A stretch of DNA of 50,381 nt, from positions 1 through 50,381 of the forward strand of contig CAZGMS010000034.1 of NCBI GenBank assembly GCA_964526915.1, read 5' to 3'. The position numbers and the translations under genes were made by a program. The DNA is from JAHJDR01 sp964526915 (GTDB lineage: Bacteria > UBA10199 > JADGCS01). Below the pieces are notes generated by a model, which had not been told where the DNA came from, did no database searches, and worked only from the letters and a program-made list of their open reading frames with translations. This document shows, one piece after another, positions 25,653 to 33,005 of this stretch (positions are counted from its first letter, which is position 1; each line of letters opens with the position of its first letter).

Positions 25653-26627
25653 ATGACTCCCTTTACCATCAAGAATCTCATCATCCCCCACAGATTGGTG
25701 CTGGCCCCACTTTGCAGCATCACGAACAAACCGTTCCGCTTGATCTGCAAAAGTTTTGGAGCGGGCTTGGTTTTTAACCAGATGGTTTCGGCAAAGGCTT
25801 TGGTCATGCGCGACCAAAAAAGTCTGGGCATGCTCGATTTTGATGAAGTGGAACGGCCCATCGGGATGCAACTTTTTGGCAATTCTGCCGAGACCCTCGC
25901 ACAGGCCGCCGAAATTGTACAGGCCACAGGGTGCGATGTGATTGACCTCAATTTGGGGTGTCCGGCCAGAAAGATCATCAACGATGGCGGCGGTTCTAAA
26001 CTCGCCACGGATCAGGCCAAACTCAAACACGTTCTAACTGCCATGCGCAAAAAGATTGTGGGTCCCTTCACGATCAAACTGCGCGCGGGCTGGAACGACA
26101 AGGATCTGAGCGCGGTCACCATTGCCAAAATGGCACAGGATCTGGGGGTAGACGCCATCACGATTCATGGGCGCACCACAGCTCAGGGGTACCGTAGCGT
26201 TTCCCGATGGGAGTTCATCACCGAGATCAAGCAGGCCGTGCAGATTCCCGTCATCGGTAACGGAGATGTCAAAACCGCGTCCGACGCCTATGCGATGATG
26301 CAAGAGACCGGCTGTGACGCGGTCATGACGGGCCGCGCCGCGTTTCATGCCCCCTGGATTTTCAGGGATTTTATTGACGGGAATGATCAGGTCCCCTCAC
26401 CACAGCAAATCGAAGGGATGATTTTTACACACTACGACTTGGCAAAAAAATACTACGGCGATGCTCAGGGCATCAAGCTCATGCGCAAATTCATCTGTTC
26501 TTATACCAAGGGATTGCGTGACGGCGCCAAACTCAGAAACGACCTCGTCAGATTGACCGACTGGGCGATCATTGAAAAAATCATTCGGGGGTTTTTTGGT
26601 GGTGCCCCGATGGCACACAGCGGGTAA
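25653..26627 (+). CDS. dusB: tRNA-dihydrouridine synthase, DusB type
   Basis: A 324-residue FMN enzyme that reduces uridines in the tRNA D-loop. Signature features are the N-terminal RLVLAPLCSITNKPFR flavin strand, the catalytic Cys in NLGCPARKI (about residue 103), FTIKLRAGW, ITIHGRTTAQGY, IGNGDV and MTGRAAFHAPWIF. Length is normal for the family. It is the last housekeeping gene before an accessory segment. A fis gene, often next to dusB in enterobacteria, is not present. Confidence 0.93.
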   Translation: MTPFTIKNLIIPHRLVLAPLCSITNKPFRLICKSFGAGLVFNQMVSAKALVMRDQKSLGMLDFDEVERPIGMQLFGNSAETLAQAAEIVQATGCDVIDLNLGCPARKIINDGGGSKLATDQAKLKHVLTAMRKKIVGPFTIKLRAGWNDKDLSAVTIAKMAQDLGVDAITIHGRTTAQGYRSVSRWEFITEIKQAVQIPVIGNGDVKTASDAYAMMQETGCDAVMTGRAAFHAPWIFRDFIDGNDQVPSPQQIEGMIFTHYDLAKKYYGDAQGIKLMRKFICSYTKGLRDGAKLRNDLVRLTDWAIIEKIIRGFFGGAPMAHSG

Positions 26628-26687
26628 ATCACAACTTCGTTGCCGACAGTTAGCCCATCGCTGAATGGCGCCTGTTTGATATTGCGC

Positions 26688-26723
26688 TTGACCCAAAATC
26701 GCTCATAATGGTATAAGTCTTAT
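26688..26723 (+). promoter_or_regulatory. Promoter and palindromic operator of the brnTA operon
   Basis: TTGACC (26688-26693) and TATAAG (26712-26717) are spaced by 18 bp. The perfect palindrome ATAAG-T-CTTAT (26713-26723) overlaps the -10 box, the usual position for TA autorepression. The brnT ATG (26726) is at the predicted transcription start and has no Shine-Dalgarno site, so the transcript may be leaderless. Confidence 0.65.
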
Positions 26724-26725
26724 AT

Positions 26726-27007
26726 ATGGCCTTTGAATATGATGCCAAGAAAAGCGCACAAAACGAACAAAAGCATGGAGTGAGTTTTGCAGAAGCCATC
26801 AACCTGTGGGATACAACCCATGTGATTGTTCCTGCAAAACATGTCGCGGGGGAAAGCCGTTTTGCCATCTTGGGTAAATTGGCTGGCAAGATGACTGTGG
26901 CGATTTACACACTCCGGGGCGAAGCAATCAGGATCATTAGTTGTCACAGGGCAGACAAAAAACTGGAGAGAATCTATGAAAAACTCATCAAAGAAAAACA
27001 AGGTTAA
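26726..27007 (+). CDS. brnT: BrnT-family ribonuclease toxin
   Basis: A 93-residue RelE-fold endoribonuclease toxin. The family pattern is clear: FEYDAKKSAQNEQKHGVSF at the N-terminus (the F-D-x-x-K-x-x-x-N-x-x-K-H-G motif), a mid-protein ESRFAILGKL, and the C-terminal IRIISCHRADKKLERIYEK corresponding to the usual R-I-I-S-A-R-x-A-x-x-x-E. Toxin comes first and antitoxin second, as in known BrnTA loci; the antitoxin frame overlaps by 32 bp. Expression is expected to be repressed by the TA complex at the upstream palindrome. Confidence 0.88.
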   Translation: MAFEYDAKKSAQNEQKHGVSFAEAINLWDTTHVIVPAKHVAGESRFAILGKLAGKMTVAIYTLRGEAIRIISCHRADKKLERIYEKLIKEKQG

Positions 27008-27257
27008 AAAAATCTCTGATACCGTATTTGACAAAATGTTTGATGCTGGGGAAGACATCAGTGCTTATCTGGACACAACCGCGGCCATCGTTGTTCAAAG
27101 GGTGAACGTTGATTTTCCGCAATGGATGATCAAACTACTCGATAATCAGGCCAATCAATTAAATGTCTCACGACAGGCAGTGATAAAAATGTGGATCCGC
27201 GACCGATTGGAGCTGGTTTATGGCAGACAAGTTTTTCACACACGGCCCACAGCCTGA
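26976..27257 (+). CDS. brnA: BrnA-type ribbon-helix-helix antitoxin
   Basis: A 93-residue antitoxin. A lysine-rich N-terminus is followed by KISDTVFDKMFDAGEDISAY (toxin-binding region) and a ribbon-helix-helix DNA-binding segment near the C-terminus (VDFPQWMIKLLDNQANQL, then NVSRQAVIKMWIRDRL). It overlaps the brnT 3' end by 32 bp, typical for coupled translation. It should neutralise BrnT and repress the operon promoter. Confidence 0.85.
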   Translation: MKNSSKKNKVKKISDTVFDKMFDAGEDISAYLDTTAAIVVQRVNVDFPQWMIKLLDNQANQLNVSRQAVIKMWIRDRLELVYGRQVFHTRPTA

Positions 27258-27319
27258 TTGACTAAAAGTGCTGATTATCTCACCACGGGCGACACCAAGA
27301 ACTCACTTCCGGTACTTTC

Positions 27320-27351
27320 ACCCTCACCATCCCGCTTGACACCACCAAATA
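27320..27351. repeat. Short direct repeat, left copy
   Basis: A 32-bp segment beginning ACCCTCACCATCCC matches 29391-29422 at 28 of 32 positions in the same orientation. The two copies bracket the AAA ATPase gene. Both translate on the plus strand to TLTIPL shortly before a stop, and on the minus strand to a KRDGEG-containing frame, so they may be relics of one coding sequence. The rest of 27258-27398 shows nothing else I can name. Confidence 0.6.
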
Positions 27352-27398
27352 CTGAGTCCTGTATTAATAAGAGCCTACAATGGAGCAGTAGCACCCTG

Positions 27399-28838
27399 TC
27401 AAAACAAATCTCTCAGGACCACCTCTGAATCAACCATCGCTTTTTTATAGGCATTATTTTTGACTCCGGACAGGGTAATGAATGTCAACAAAACATCTTT
27501 TTCGGTTTTGGTCTTTTCCTTGAATACCTGAATTTTATTTTGACAGTTTTGGGCATACTCCTTGTCGATCACAAACTCATTTTTGGCACATTTGATTTCA
27601 CAAAGATTAATCACCCCATCATCGCGGTCAAATAAAAGATCAACTTGCGCACCACCATCCTTAAGACACTCACCACCAAAGCATTGCCACGGACCGGCCA
27701 CGTAGGCGGTATGATCAGCACTGATGGCACGCGCAATCTGAGTCAGGTGTTTGTAACAAACGTTCTCAAATGCATAGCCTGCCCACGAGGACCATTCTGG
27801 CGAAGTAGATTTTTTTAACCAGTAATTTTCACTGGCGATCACACCTTTGCTTAGGGGATGAATCCACCGCGCGTAACACAAAGAATACTCATCTGTGATT
27901 CTGTAATGGACGTCGTATTGTTTGCCATACGGCACAAACTTTGTGATGAAACCAGCCTCCTCCAATTCATCAAGACGCTTTTGCGCCGTCCCCCCGGTTT
28001 TGAGTCCAACCGCCCTGAACAAGTCCTCACGCGTGATCCCGTAATGATGTTGTGCCAGCTTAAAAACAACCTGCCTATAAATAGGCAGGCGGCCAAACAG
28101 CGAGGCAAAGACATTGGAAAATTCGGAGAACAACAGCCCTCCGGACTTGAAACAAATTTCATTGATATTCACCACGGCAGAGAGGCCGCGCTTGACCTGA
28201 TTCAGATAATAAGGAATCCCGCCCATGACCATGAACAAATCCAAAATCTGTTTATGATCGCCTGAAAAACCATTGGCCAACAGGTAGTCACGCGTTTCGC
28301 TCAAGGAAAAGGGCATGAGCCTGATGTTTTGTGTCAGACGGTTGTGCAAACCACCCTTGGCATGCACCAGATGATCGAGCATCCAGGAAGCCGCCGAACC
28401 GCAAAGAATCACAATGAGGTGTTGGCGTTGCGACCAATCAGTGTTCCAGAAATGATCGAGTTGTTGCATGAGCCCGGAACGTGGTGTGGCCAACCAAGGC
28501 AGTTCATCCAAAAACACAATCACTCTGTTTTGCTCATGACGCTCGATTTCACGCGTCAGCATTAAAAAAGCCTCTCGCCAACTTTTGGGAACCTCCACAG
28601 GGACTGTGGGATAGAAGGTTTTTTGAAATGTATCCCTGAAGGCCAATAGCTGTTCCTCCAAAGAACCGTCTTTGATCCCCGTCAGTTCAAAATAGGTCCC
28701 TTGTTCCTTAAAATATTCTCTGACAAGAAAAGTTTTACCCACTCTGCGCCTGCCATAAACAGCCACCAGTTCCGCACGTGGGGACTCCATAAACATTCTG
28801 AACTGTTTAAGTTGCTCTTGACGGCCAATCAACTTCAT
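27399..28838 (-). CDS. AAA ATPase with winged-helix and PD-(D/E)XK (DUF234-like) tail
   Basis: A 479-residue ATPase of the type abundant in archaea and host-associated or anaerobic bacteria. It has Walker A GRRRVGKTFLV (about residue 29), Walker B VIVFLDELPW and sensor-type CGSAASWM. A winged-helix region (YGITREDLFRAVGLKTGGT, TAQKRLDELEEAG) follows. The nuclease-like end (GAQVDLLFDRDDGVINLCEIK) has the D and ExK spacing of PD-(D/E)XK enzymes. Its role is unknown; defence or mobile-element functions are often suggested for this family. The start at 28838 is supported by GAGG 6 bp upstream, and that site lies on the edge of a 33-bp palindrome. It is next to a TA system in an accessory patch. 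Confidence 0.87.
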   Translation of the reverse strand: MKLIGRQEQLKQFRMFMESPRAELVAVYGRRRVGKTFLVREYFKEQGTYFELTGIKDGSLEEQLLAFRDTFQKTFYPTVPVEVPKSWREAFLMLTREIERHEQNRVIVFLDELPWLATPRSGLMQQLDHFWNTDWSQRQHLIVILCGSAASWMLDHLVHAKGGLHNRLTQNIRLMPFSLSETRDYLLANGFSGDHKQILDLFMVMGGIPYYLNQVKRGLSAVVNINEICFKSGGLLFSEFSNVFASLFGRLPIYRQVVFKLAQHHYGITREDLFRAVGLKTGGTAQKRLDELEEAGFITKFVPYGKQYDVHYRITDEYSLCYARWIHPLSKGVIASENYWLKKSTSPEWSSWAGYAFENVCYKHLTQIARAISADHTAYVAGPWQCFGGECLKDGGAQVDLLFDRDDGVINLCEIKCAKNEFVIDKEYAQNCQNKIQVFKEKTKTEKDVLLTFITLSGVKNNAYKKAMVDSEVVLRDLF

Positions 28839-28844
28839 AACAAC

Positions 28845-28877
28845 CTCGCTAATTATAATATATTTATAACTAGCGAT
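28845..28877. promoter_or_regulatory. 33-bp palindrome upstream of the AAA ATPase (site 1)
   Basis: The near-perfect palindrome starts CTCGCTAATTATAA and ends TTATAACTAGCGAT. It covers the 5' leader of the ATPase gene and lies just downstream of a possible promoter (TTGAAT, 17 bp, TATATC on the minus strand). It is 25/33 identical to site 2 at 28973-29005. Operator or hairpin. Confidence 0.65.
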
Positions 28878-28972
28878 ATAGTAACACACACGGAATCATT
28901 CAACAAGAATATTCTGATTACATTACAGCATGTTAATTCGTACTATGATTGTATTGTTATGAAATATCATGT

Positions 28973-29005
28973 CTCGCTGATTATAAACTGTCTATATTTA
29001 GCGAG
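28973..29005. promoter_or_regulatory. 33-bp palindrome (site 2)
   Basis: It starts CTCGCTGATTATAA and ends TATATTTAGCGAG. Length, ends and core match site 1, centre to centre 128 bp away. A pair of identical-length palindromes suggests binding of a regulator at two sites upstream of the ATPase gene. Confidence 0.6.
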
Positions 29006-29208
29006 AATTTGTGGCTCGTTTTTCAAAAGTTTGCTCACAATTGTCATCTTGGAAGAGAAAATGACGAGCGTCTGCATTCTCAATCCTTTTCAGCCTTGGT
29101 GGCTGTGTTGGTGAAGGGCACCTCATATGGATGACCTGAATATATTCAGCACGATCAGCCCAAGCTTGGGATTACTGGGAATCCGCAACCAGTGTGAAGA
29201 ACAGCATC

Positions 29209-29247
29209 TTATTACAACATCTTAATACAACCGCTTGATACAACGTG
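29209..29247. repeat. Three imperfect 13-bp tandem repeats
   Basis: Units TTATTACAACATC, TTAATACAACCGC and TTGATACAACGTG share T-T-x-x-T-A-C-A-A-C. The surrounding region 28890-29640 has no convincing gene. It holds this array, the palindromes, the right short direct repeat, a palindromic element and the gdhA terminator. Confidence 0.55.
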
Positions 29248-29390
29248 CCTGAGTCTTTAACCCCGCCATAACATGTTATCATTACATGGGATATTGTGGA
29301 AATATGTGTAAAAAAAGGGCCGGTTATACGAACATTATACGCTTCAACATTTGTTGATGCAAATGATGCCCTGATGGAAAGTATCGCGTT

Positions 29391-29422
29391 ACCCTCACCA
29401 TCCCTCTTGGCGCCATCAAATA
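29391..29422. repeat. Short direct repeat, right copy
   Basis: Counterpart of 27320-27351 (28 of 32 bases identical), in the same orientation, 2.07 kb apart, on the other side of the AAA ATPase gene. Confidence 0.6.
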
Positions 29423-29449
29423 AAACCCTAAAATCCTTGTCCTTTGTAG

Positions 29450-29482
29450 ATTGCCACGCGACAAAAAGTCGCTCGCAATGAC
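29450..29482. repeat. Palindromic repeat of the ATTGC...GCAATGAC family
   Basis: ATTGCCACGCGAC, a five-base loop of A residues, then GTCGCTCGCAATGAC. The inner stem GCGAC/GTCGC and outer ATTGC/GCAAT are clear. It is the same family as the element inserted in mtaB at 21611-21672. Confidence 0.7.
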
Positions 29483-29502
29483 TGATCCCTGCCGGGCGCA
29501 CC

Positions 29503-29537
29503 AAAAAAAAGGACGAGAGGTTTTCCCCTCGTCCTTT
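29503..29537 (-). terminator. Rho-independent terminator of gdhA
   Basis: On the minus strand, AAAGGACGAGGGG and CCTCTCGTCCTTT form a 13-bp stem with one mismatch and an AAAA loop, followed by a run of eight T residues counting the stem end. It lies about 110 bp past the gdhA stop. Confidence 0.8.
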
Positions 29538-29640
29538 CGTCCTTTCGCCTGCCCTGAGCGAGTATAGCGATTTATTCTGAGCCTGTCGAAGAAGTCGAAG
29601 GGTCCATCGTCCTTTCGTCCTTTCGTCCATCGTGTTTTCG
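29538..29640. repeat. Octamer arrays plus GCCCTGAGC/GTCGAAGGG repeat
   Basis: CGTCCTTT units (8-bp period) occur at 29530-29548 and again at 29608-29630. Between them lie GCCTGCCCTGAGC and CTGAGCCTGTCGAAG, pieces of the widespread CCTTCGACAAGCTCAGGGC intergenic palindrome. A related copy lies at 47524-47545. Confidence 0.65.
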
Positions 29641-29644
29641 CTCC

Positions 29645-30985
29645 TCACACCACGCCTTGATCCAGCATGGCGTCGGCCACCTTGATGAAACCGGCGATGT
29701 TGGCGCCTTTGACGTAGTTAACATACTGCCCAACTTTACCGTGTTGCACACAGGCCGAATGGATGGACTTCATGATGAGCTGTAAACGCCCATCGACTTC
29801 CTGCCGCGTCCAGTTGAGGTGCAGGGCGTTCTGCGACATCTCCAAACCGCTGGTGGCCACACCACCTGCATTGGCCGCTTTGCCCGGTCCGTAAAGAATC
29901 TTGTTTTCAATAAAAACATCGACCCCGTCCGGCACGGTCGGCATGTTGGCCCCTTCGCTCACCGCAAAACAACCGTTCTTGACGAGCGTTTTGGCATCGT
30001 CAAGAGTGACTTCGTTCTGTGTCGCACTAGGGAACGCCACGTCACAAGGCACACTCCAGGGACGCTTGCCTTCGAGGTATTCGGCCCCCCTGAATTGATC
30101 GCAGTACTCGCGAATACGACCGCGCTTGCTGTTCTTGAGTTCCATGACCCAGGCCAGCTTCTCGGCCGTGATCCCCTGTTTGTCCACAATGGTGCCATTG
30201 GAATCGGACAGCGTAATCACTTTGCCGCCAAACTCATTGACCTTCTCAACCGTGTACTGCGCCACATTGCCAGAGCCCGAGACCAACACCGTTTTGCCCT
30301 TGAGGCTGTCACCGCGCGTGGCCAACATTTCCTGTGCAAAATAAGTGGCGCCATAACCCGTGGCCTCAGGTCGCACCAAAGAACCACCCCAATTGAGCCC
30401 CTTGCCCGTCAACACTCCCGTAAATTCATTGGACAGTTTTTTGTATTGTCCAAACAGAAAACCGATTTCCCGGCCGCCCACACCAATGTCACCGGCCGGA
30501 ACGTCTGTGTTGGCCCCAATGTGACGATACAGTTCGTTCATGAACGCATGGCAAAACCGCATGACCTCGTTATCGCTCTTGCCCTTGGGATCGAAATCAG
30601 CACCCCCCTTGCCACCGCCCATGGGTAGTGTGGTGAGACTGTTTTTAAAAACCTGTTCGAACGCCAAAAATTTGAGGATCCCCAAATTGACGCTGGGGTG
30701 AAAACGCAAGCCCCCCTTGTAGGGGCCAATCGCTGAGTTCATTTCGATTCTAAAACCGCGGTTGACCTGCACATCGCCACGATCATCGACCCAGGGCACT
30801 CTGAAGAGAATCACCCTTTCCGGTTCAACGATACGTTCCAGAATCTTTGCCCTTCGATAAGCCGGATTGGATTCAATCACCGGCATGACCGAATCGACAA
30901 CCTCCCTCACAGCCTGATGAAATTCAGGCTCACTGGGATTCTTGGCCACCACACCATGCATAAAAGCTTCTGCTGATTGAGACAT
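29645..30985 (-). CDS. gdhA: NADP-type glutamate dehydrogenase
   Basis: A 446-residue hexameric-type dehydrogenase that forms glutamate from 2-oxoglutarate and ammonia. Motifs are GPYKGGLRFHP, the catalytic-lysine block PMGGGKGGADFDP (about residue 125), NTDVPAGDIGVGGREIGF, and the nucleotide-binding GKTVLVSGSGNVAQYT (about residue 230). Length and the N-terminal extension fit the 450-residue bacterial and fungal NADP class. AAAGGAAA precedes the ATG at 30985, a 16-bp palindrome lies in the leader, and a terminator follows at 29503-29537, so it is likely monocistronic. Confidence 0.96.
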   Translation of the reverse strand: MSQSAEAFMHGVVAKNPSEPEFHQAVREVVDSVMPVIESNPAYRRAKILERIVEPERVILFRVPWVDDRGDVQVNRGFRIEMNSAIGPYKGGLRFHPSVNLGILKFLAFEQVFKNSLTTLPMGGGKGGADFDPKGKSDNEVMRFCHAFMNELYRHIGANTDVPAGDIGVGGREIGFLFGQYKKLSNEFTGVLTGKGLNWGGSLVRPEATGYGATYFAQEMLATRGDSLKGKTVLVSGSGNVAQYTVEKVNEFGGKVITLSDSNGTIVDKQGITAEKLAWVMELKNSKRGRIREYCDQFRGAEYLEGKRPWSVPCDVAFPSATQNEVTLDDAKTLVKNGCFAVSEGANMPTVPDGVDVFIENKILYGPGKAANAGGVATSGLEMSQNALHLNWTRQEVDGRLQLIMKSIHSACVQHGKVGQYVNYVKGANIAGFIKVADAMLDQGVV

Positions 30986-31002
30986 GTTATTTTCCTTTCG
31001 TA

Positions 31003-31018
31003 GACGGTCTGTACCGTC
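31003..31018 (-). promoter_or_regulatory. Palindrome in the gdhA leader
   Basis: GACGGT and ACCGTC are separated by 4 bp, 18 bp upstream of the gdhA start. Candidate operator or small hairpin. Confidence 0.45.
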
Positions 31019-31118
31019 CTGTTAAAAAAACTGCCGTAAGTAACGACATTTCGCGCCTCATGTCAATTTGAATCACAAGAAAAACAACGAGCGTTGCCCC
31101 CTTGTGAAAATGACCTAA

Positions 31119-31442
31119 CTATTCGTTATGGTTTGTTTTATCATCGTTCAACTCGGTATTTTGTTTTTGCTCAACAATCTTCTCCAACGAAACTGCTTTC
31201 GTTTTTTTCACACCGGGTGCTGTGAGTCGACAAAGCACGTCTTTCTCACTGACCTCGCACGGAGCCATCACCCCCAGCACGCGACACCCGCATTCCGAGG
31301 CCGATCTTCTTTTGCCTTCGGAATCATCACCGCGATAAGACACATACTTGTTGTTTGCGCAAAGATAACAACCCTCAGCATGCACACCAGGAGCGATGAC
31401 CATGAGGGATAGTAAAACACAAAGCACCAACAGAGTCTTCAT
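31119..31442 (-). CDS. Small Cys-rich secreted protein
   Basis: A 107-residue protein with a clear signal peptide (KTLLVLCVLLSLMVIAPGV, cleavage after VHA). The mature part has six cysteines in its first ~50 residues (GCYLCANN, ECGCRVLG, APCEVS, DVLCRL) and a charged, Asn/Asp/Lys-rich tail. The Cys pattern suggests a disulfide-bonded periplasmic or extracellular domain; I recognise no family. Its ATG overlaps the trmJ stop codon by 4 bp, so it is cotranscribed with trmJ. Confidence 0.75.
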   Translation of the reverse strand: MKTLLVLCVLLSLMVIAPGVHAEGCYLCANNKYVSYRGDDSEGKRRSASECGCRVLGVMAPCEVSEKDVLCRLTAPGVKKTKAVSLEKIVEQKQNTELNDDKTNHNE

Positions 31443-32188
31443 CTGTCATCCCCCTTCTTCGTCTTAAGTTGCACCTTTGATAAAAACCGTCTGAGGTTCG
31501 CCGCCTCTTGCACATTGGGTCGCGCACGTTGCAGGAGTCTGCGCAAACGGATCATCATTTTTTCCGGATCGCCACCGCGGGTGAGGTCCAAGGCCACGGC
31601 GACCTCTTCCCAATGTTTCATCAAAGCTTCAAACTCCCCAAGCGTCAAGGGCGTTTTATTGATTTTTGTCTCAACAGAATCATCGGCACCAGAAGTCTCT
31701 GACACTCCATCGCAGTACAAACGCGACAATACCACAGCCACGGCATGACTCAAGTTCAGTGTGGGCATCACCGTACTCGTAGGGATGGCACAGAAGTGAG
31801 AGCACAAGGCCACCTCATCACTCGTCAGGCAGTTGTCTTCACGTCCAAAAACCCAGGCTGTTCTGTGCCGGGGACCTTGAGCGGTCACCCAGTCTCCCAA
31901 GGATCCAAAAGACAGCTCAACGGGACTACGCCCGCCCTTGCGGCGCGTGATCGCCACGGCCGAGTGACAATCGGTCAGGGCTTCCTCAAGCCTCTCTACG
32001 ATTTTCATGTTCAGCAAATAATCGCGCGCCGGTCCTTTGCCATACAACTGCGCCTGTTCGTCATGAATATCACAGGCCGGTGCGACCACGCAAATATCCG
32101 TCACACCATAATTGGCGGCCACGCGCGCGCATGCTCCCACATTACCTGAGTACTTGGGACCAACGAGGATGAGACGATGCATTTTCAT
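31439..32188 (-). CDS. trmJ: tRNA 2'-O-methyltransferase, TrmJ type
   Basis: A 249-residue SPOUT methyltransferase expected to methylate the ribose at tRNA position 32. Three SPOUT motifs are visible: PKYSGNVGACARVAANYG (motif 1), AWVFGREDNCLTSDEV (motif 2) and IPTSTVMPTLNLSHAVAVVL (motif 3, knot). The C-terminal ~85-residue helical extension matches the TrmJ dimerisation domain. It lies in line with trmH upstream and the Cys-rich gene downstream. The second Met (residue 3) could also be the start. Confidence 0.85.
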   Translation of the reverse strand: MKMHRLILVGPKYSGNVGACARVAANYGVTDICVVAPACDIHDEQAQLYGKGPARDYLLNMKIVERLEEALTDCHSAVAITRRKGGRSPVELSFGSLGDWVTAQGPRHRTAWVFGREDNCLTSDEVALCSHFCAIPTSTVMPTLNLSHAVAVVLSRLYCDGVSETSGADDSVETKINKTPLTLGEFEALMKHWEEVAVALDLTRGGDPEKMMIRLRRLLQRARPNVQEAANLRRFLSKVQLKTKKGDDR

Positions 32189-32189
32189 A

Positions 32190-32290
32190 TGAAAATGAAT
32201 ATCGAATAGAGAGCAAGGAATGACGAATGTCGAAATGAGTTTTTACTTCGAAATTCCTTGTTCCTTGTTCATTATTCGACATTCGCACGC
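32190..32290. repeat. Inverted heptamer array, second copy of the nuoH-nuoJ element
   Basis: The left arm has GAATATCGAATAG and GCAAGGAATGACG. The right arm has TTCGAAA, TTCCTTG, TTCCTTG, TTCATTA and TTCGACA units, forming an imperfect inverted repeat like 4332-4497 but without the two central hairpins. The trmH reading frame ends inside it (32243). Confidence 0.8.
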
Positions 32291-32995
32291 TTCCTGCTTT
32301 GCATTCAAATATTTTTCGACAAGCTGTTCCCCACTCCTCACACTCCTGATCATCCACTCCAGCAAGAGTGCGCGTTTTTCATCATCGGAAAGATACCAGT
32401 TTCCAGTCGATTGATGGAGTCTGCCCACAATTTCCTGCAGACACAAAGCCACACTGACCGACACATTAAAACTCTGCGTAAACCCAAACATGGGAATCTG
32501 CACGCACTCATCAACGTGTTGAAAAACCTCGTCGGACAAGCCAACCTCTTCAGTCCCAAAACACAGGGCCACAGGTTGATCGACCGTCAATTGCTGTATC
32601 GGAATAGCACCCGGCTTGAGAGACGTGGCCACCAGCCGGTAACCCCTGGACTTGATCTGTGCCAGCGACACGTCCAGTGATGTGTTTTGTTGCCGGTATT
32701 TGTACACCGTCAACCACTTGGCCGCCCCCATCACCACCTCTGCGCTGGGATCGAAGGCATAGTTTTTTTCGATGACGTGAAGGTCCTGCACCCCAAAACA
32801 TTCGCAGGATCGCATGATCGCACTGGCATTGTGTGCTTGATAGATGTTTTCGAGAACGACGGTCACATGACGGGTCCGTTGTTGCAGAACCTGACCCAAT
32901 ACGCGTCTCCGGTTCTCACTGACAAACCCCTCCAGATACTCGATGAGTTCGTCTTGGACCTGAGGAGGCAAATTGGACCACGCCCGATCAATCAT
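32243..32995 (-). CDS. trmH: tRNA (guanosine-18 2'-O)-methyltransferase TrmH
   Basis: A 250-residue SpoU-class methyltransferase predicted to form Gm18 in tRNA. Motif 1 is ENIYQAHNASAIMRSCECFG with the catalytic Arg (about residue 50-66), motif 2 is LCFGTEEVGLSDE, and motif 3 is IPMFGFTQSFNVSVSVALCL. N- and C-terminal helical extensions as in TrmH are present. The last ~14 residues (ending NKEQGISK) are encoded by the repeat element at 32190-32290 and are therefore probably not native. It starts 10 bp downstream of the PFOR stop on the same strand. Confidence 0.9.
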   Translation of the reverse strand: MIDRAWSNLPPQVQDELIEYLEGFVSENRRRVLGQVLQQRTRHVTVVLENIYQAHNASAIMRSCECFGVQDLHVIEKNYAFDPSAEVVMGAAKWLTVYKYRQQNTSLDVSLAQIKSRGYRLVATSLKPGAIPIQQLTVDQPVALCFGTEEVGLSDEVFQHVDECVQIPMFGFTQSFNVSVSVALCLQEIVGRLHQSTGNWYLSDDEKRALLLEWMIRSVRSGEQLVEKYLNAKQEACECRIMNKEQGISK

Positions 32996-33005
32996 GAGGA
33001 AACCC

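Noticed and set aside
29060..29113. Possible Trp-rich leader peptide (17 codons, PWWLCW near the end) after GGAAGAG
   Set aside because: No plus-strand biosynthetic gene follows; the next gene (gdhA) is on the other strand, so there is nothing for a leader to regulate.
29172..29648. 158-codon minus-strand frame downstream of gdhA
   Set aside because: It runs through the gdhA terminator, octamer arrays and palindromic repeats; only a short KRDGEG segment recurs at the other short direct repeat.
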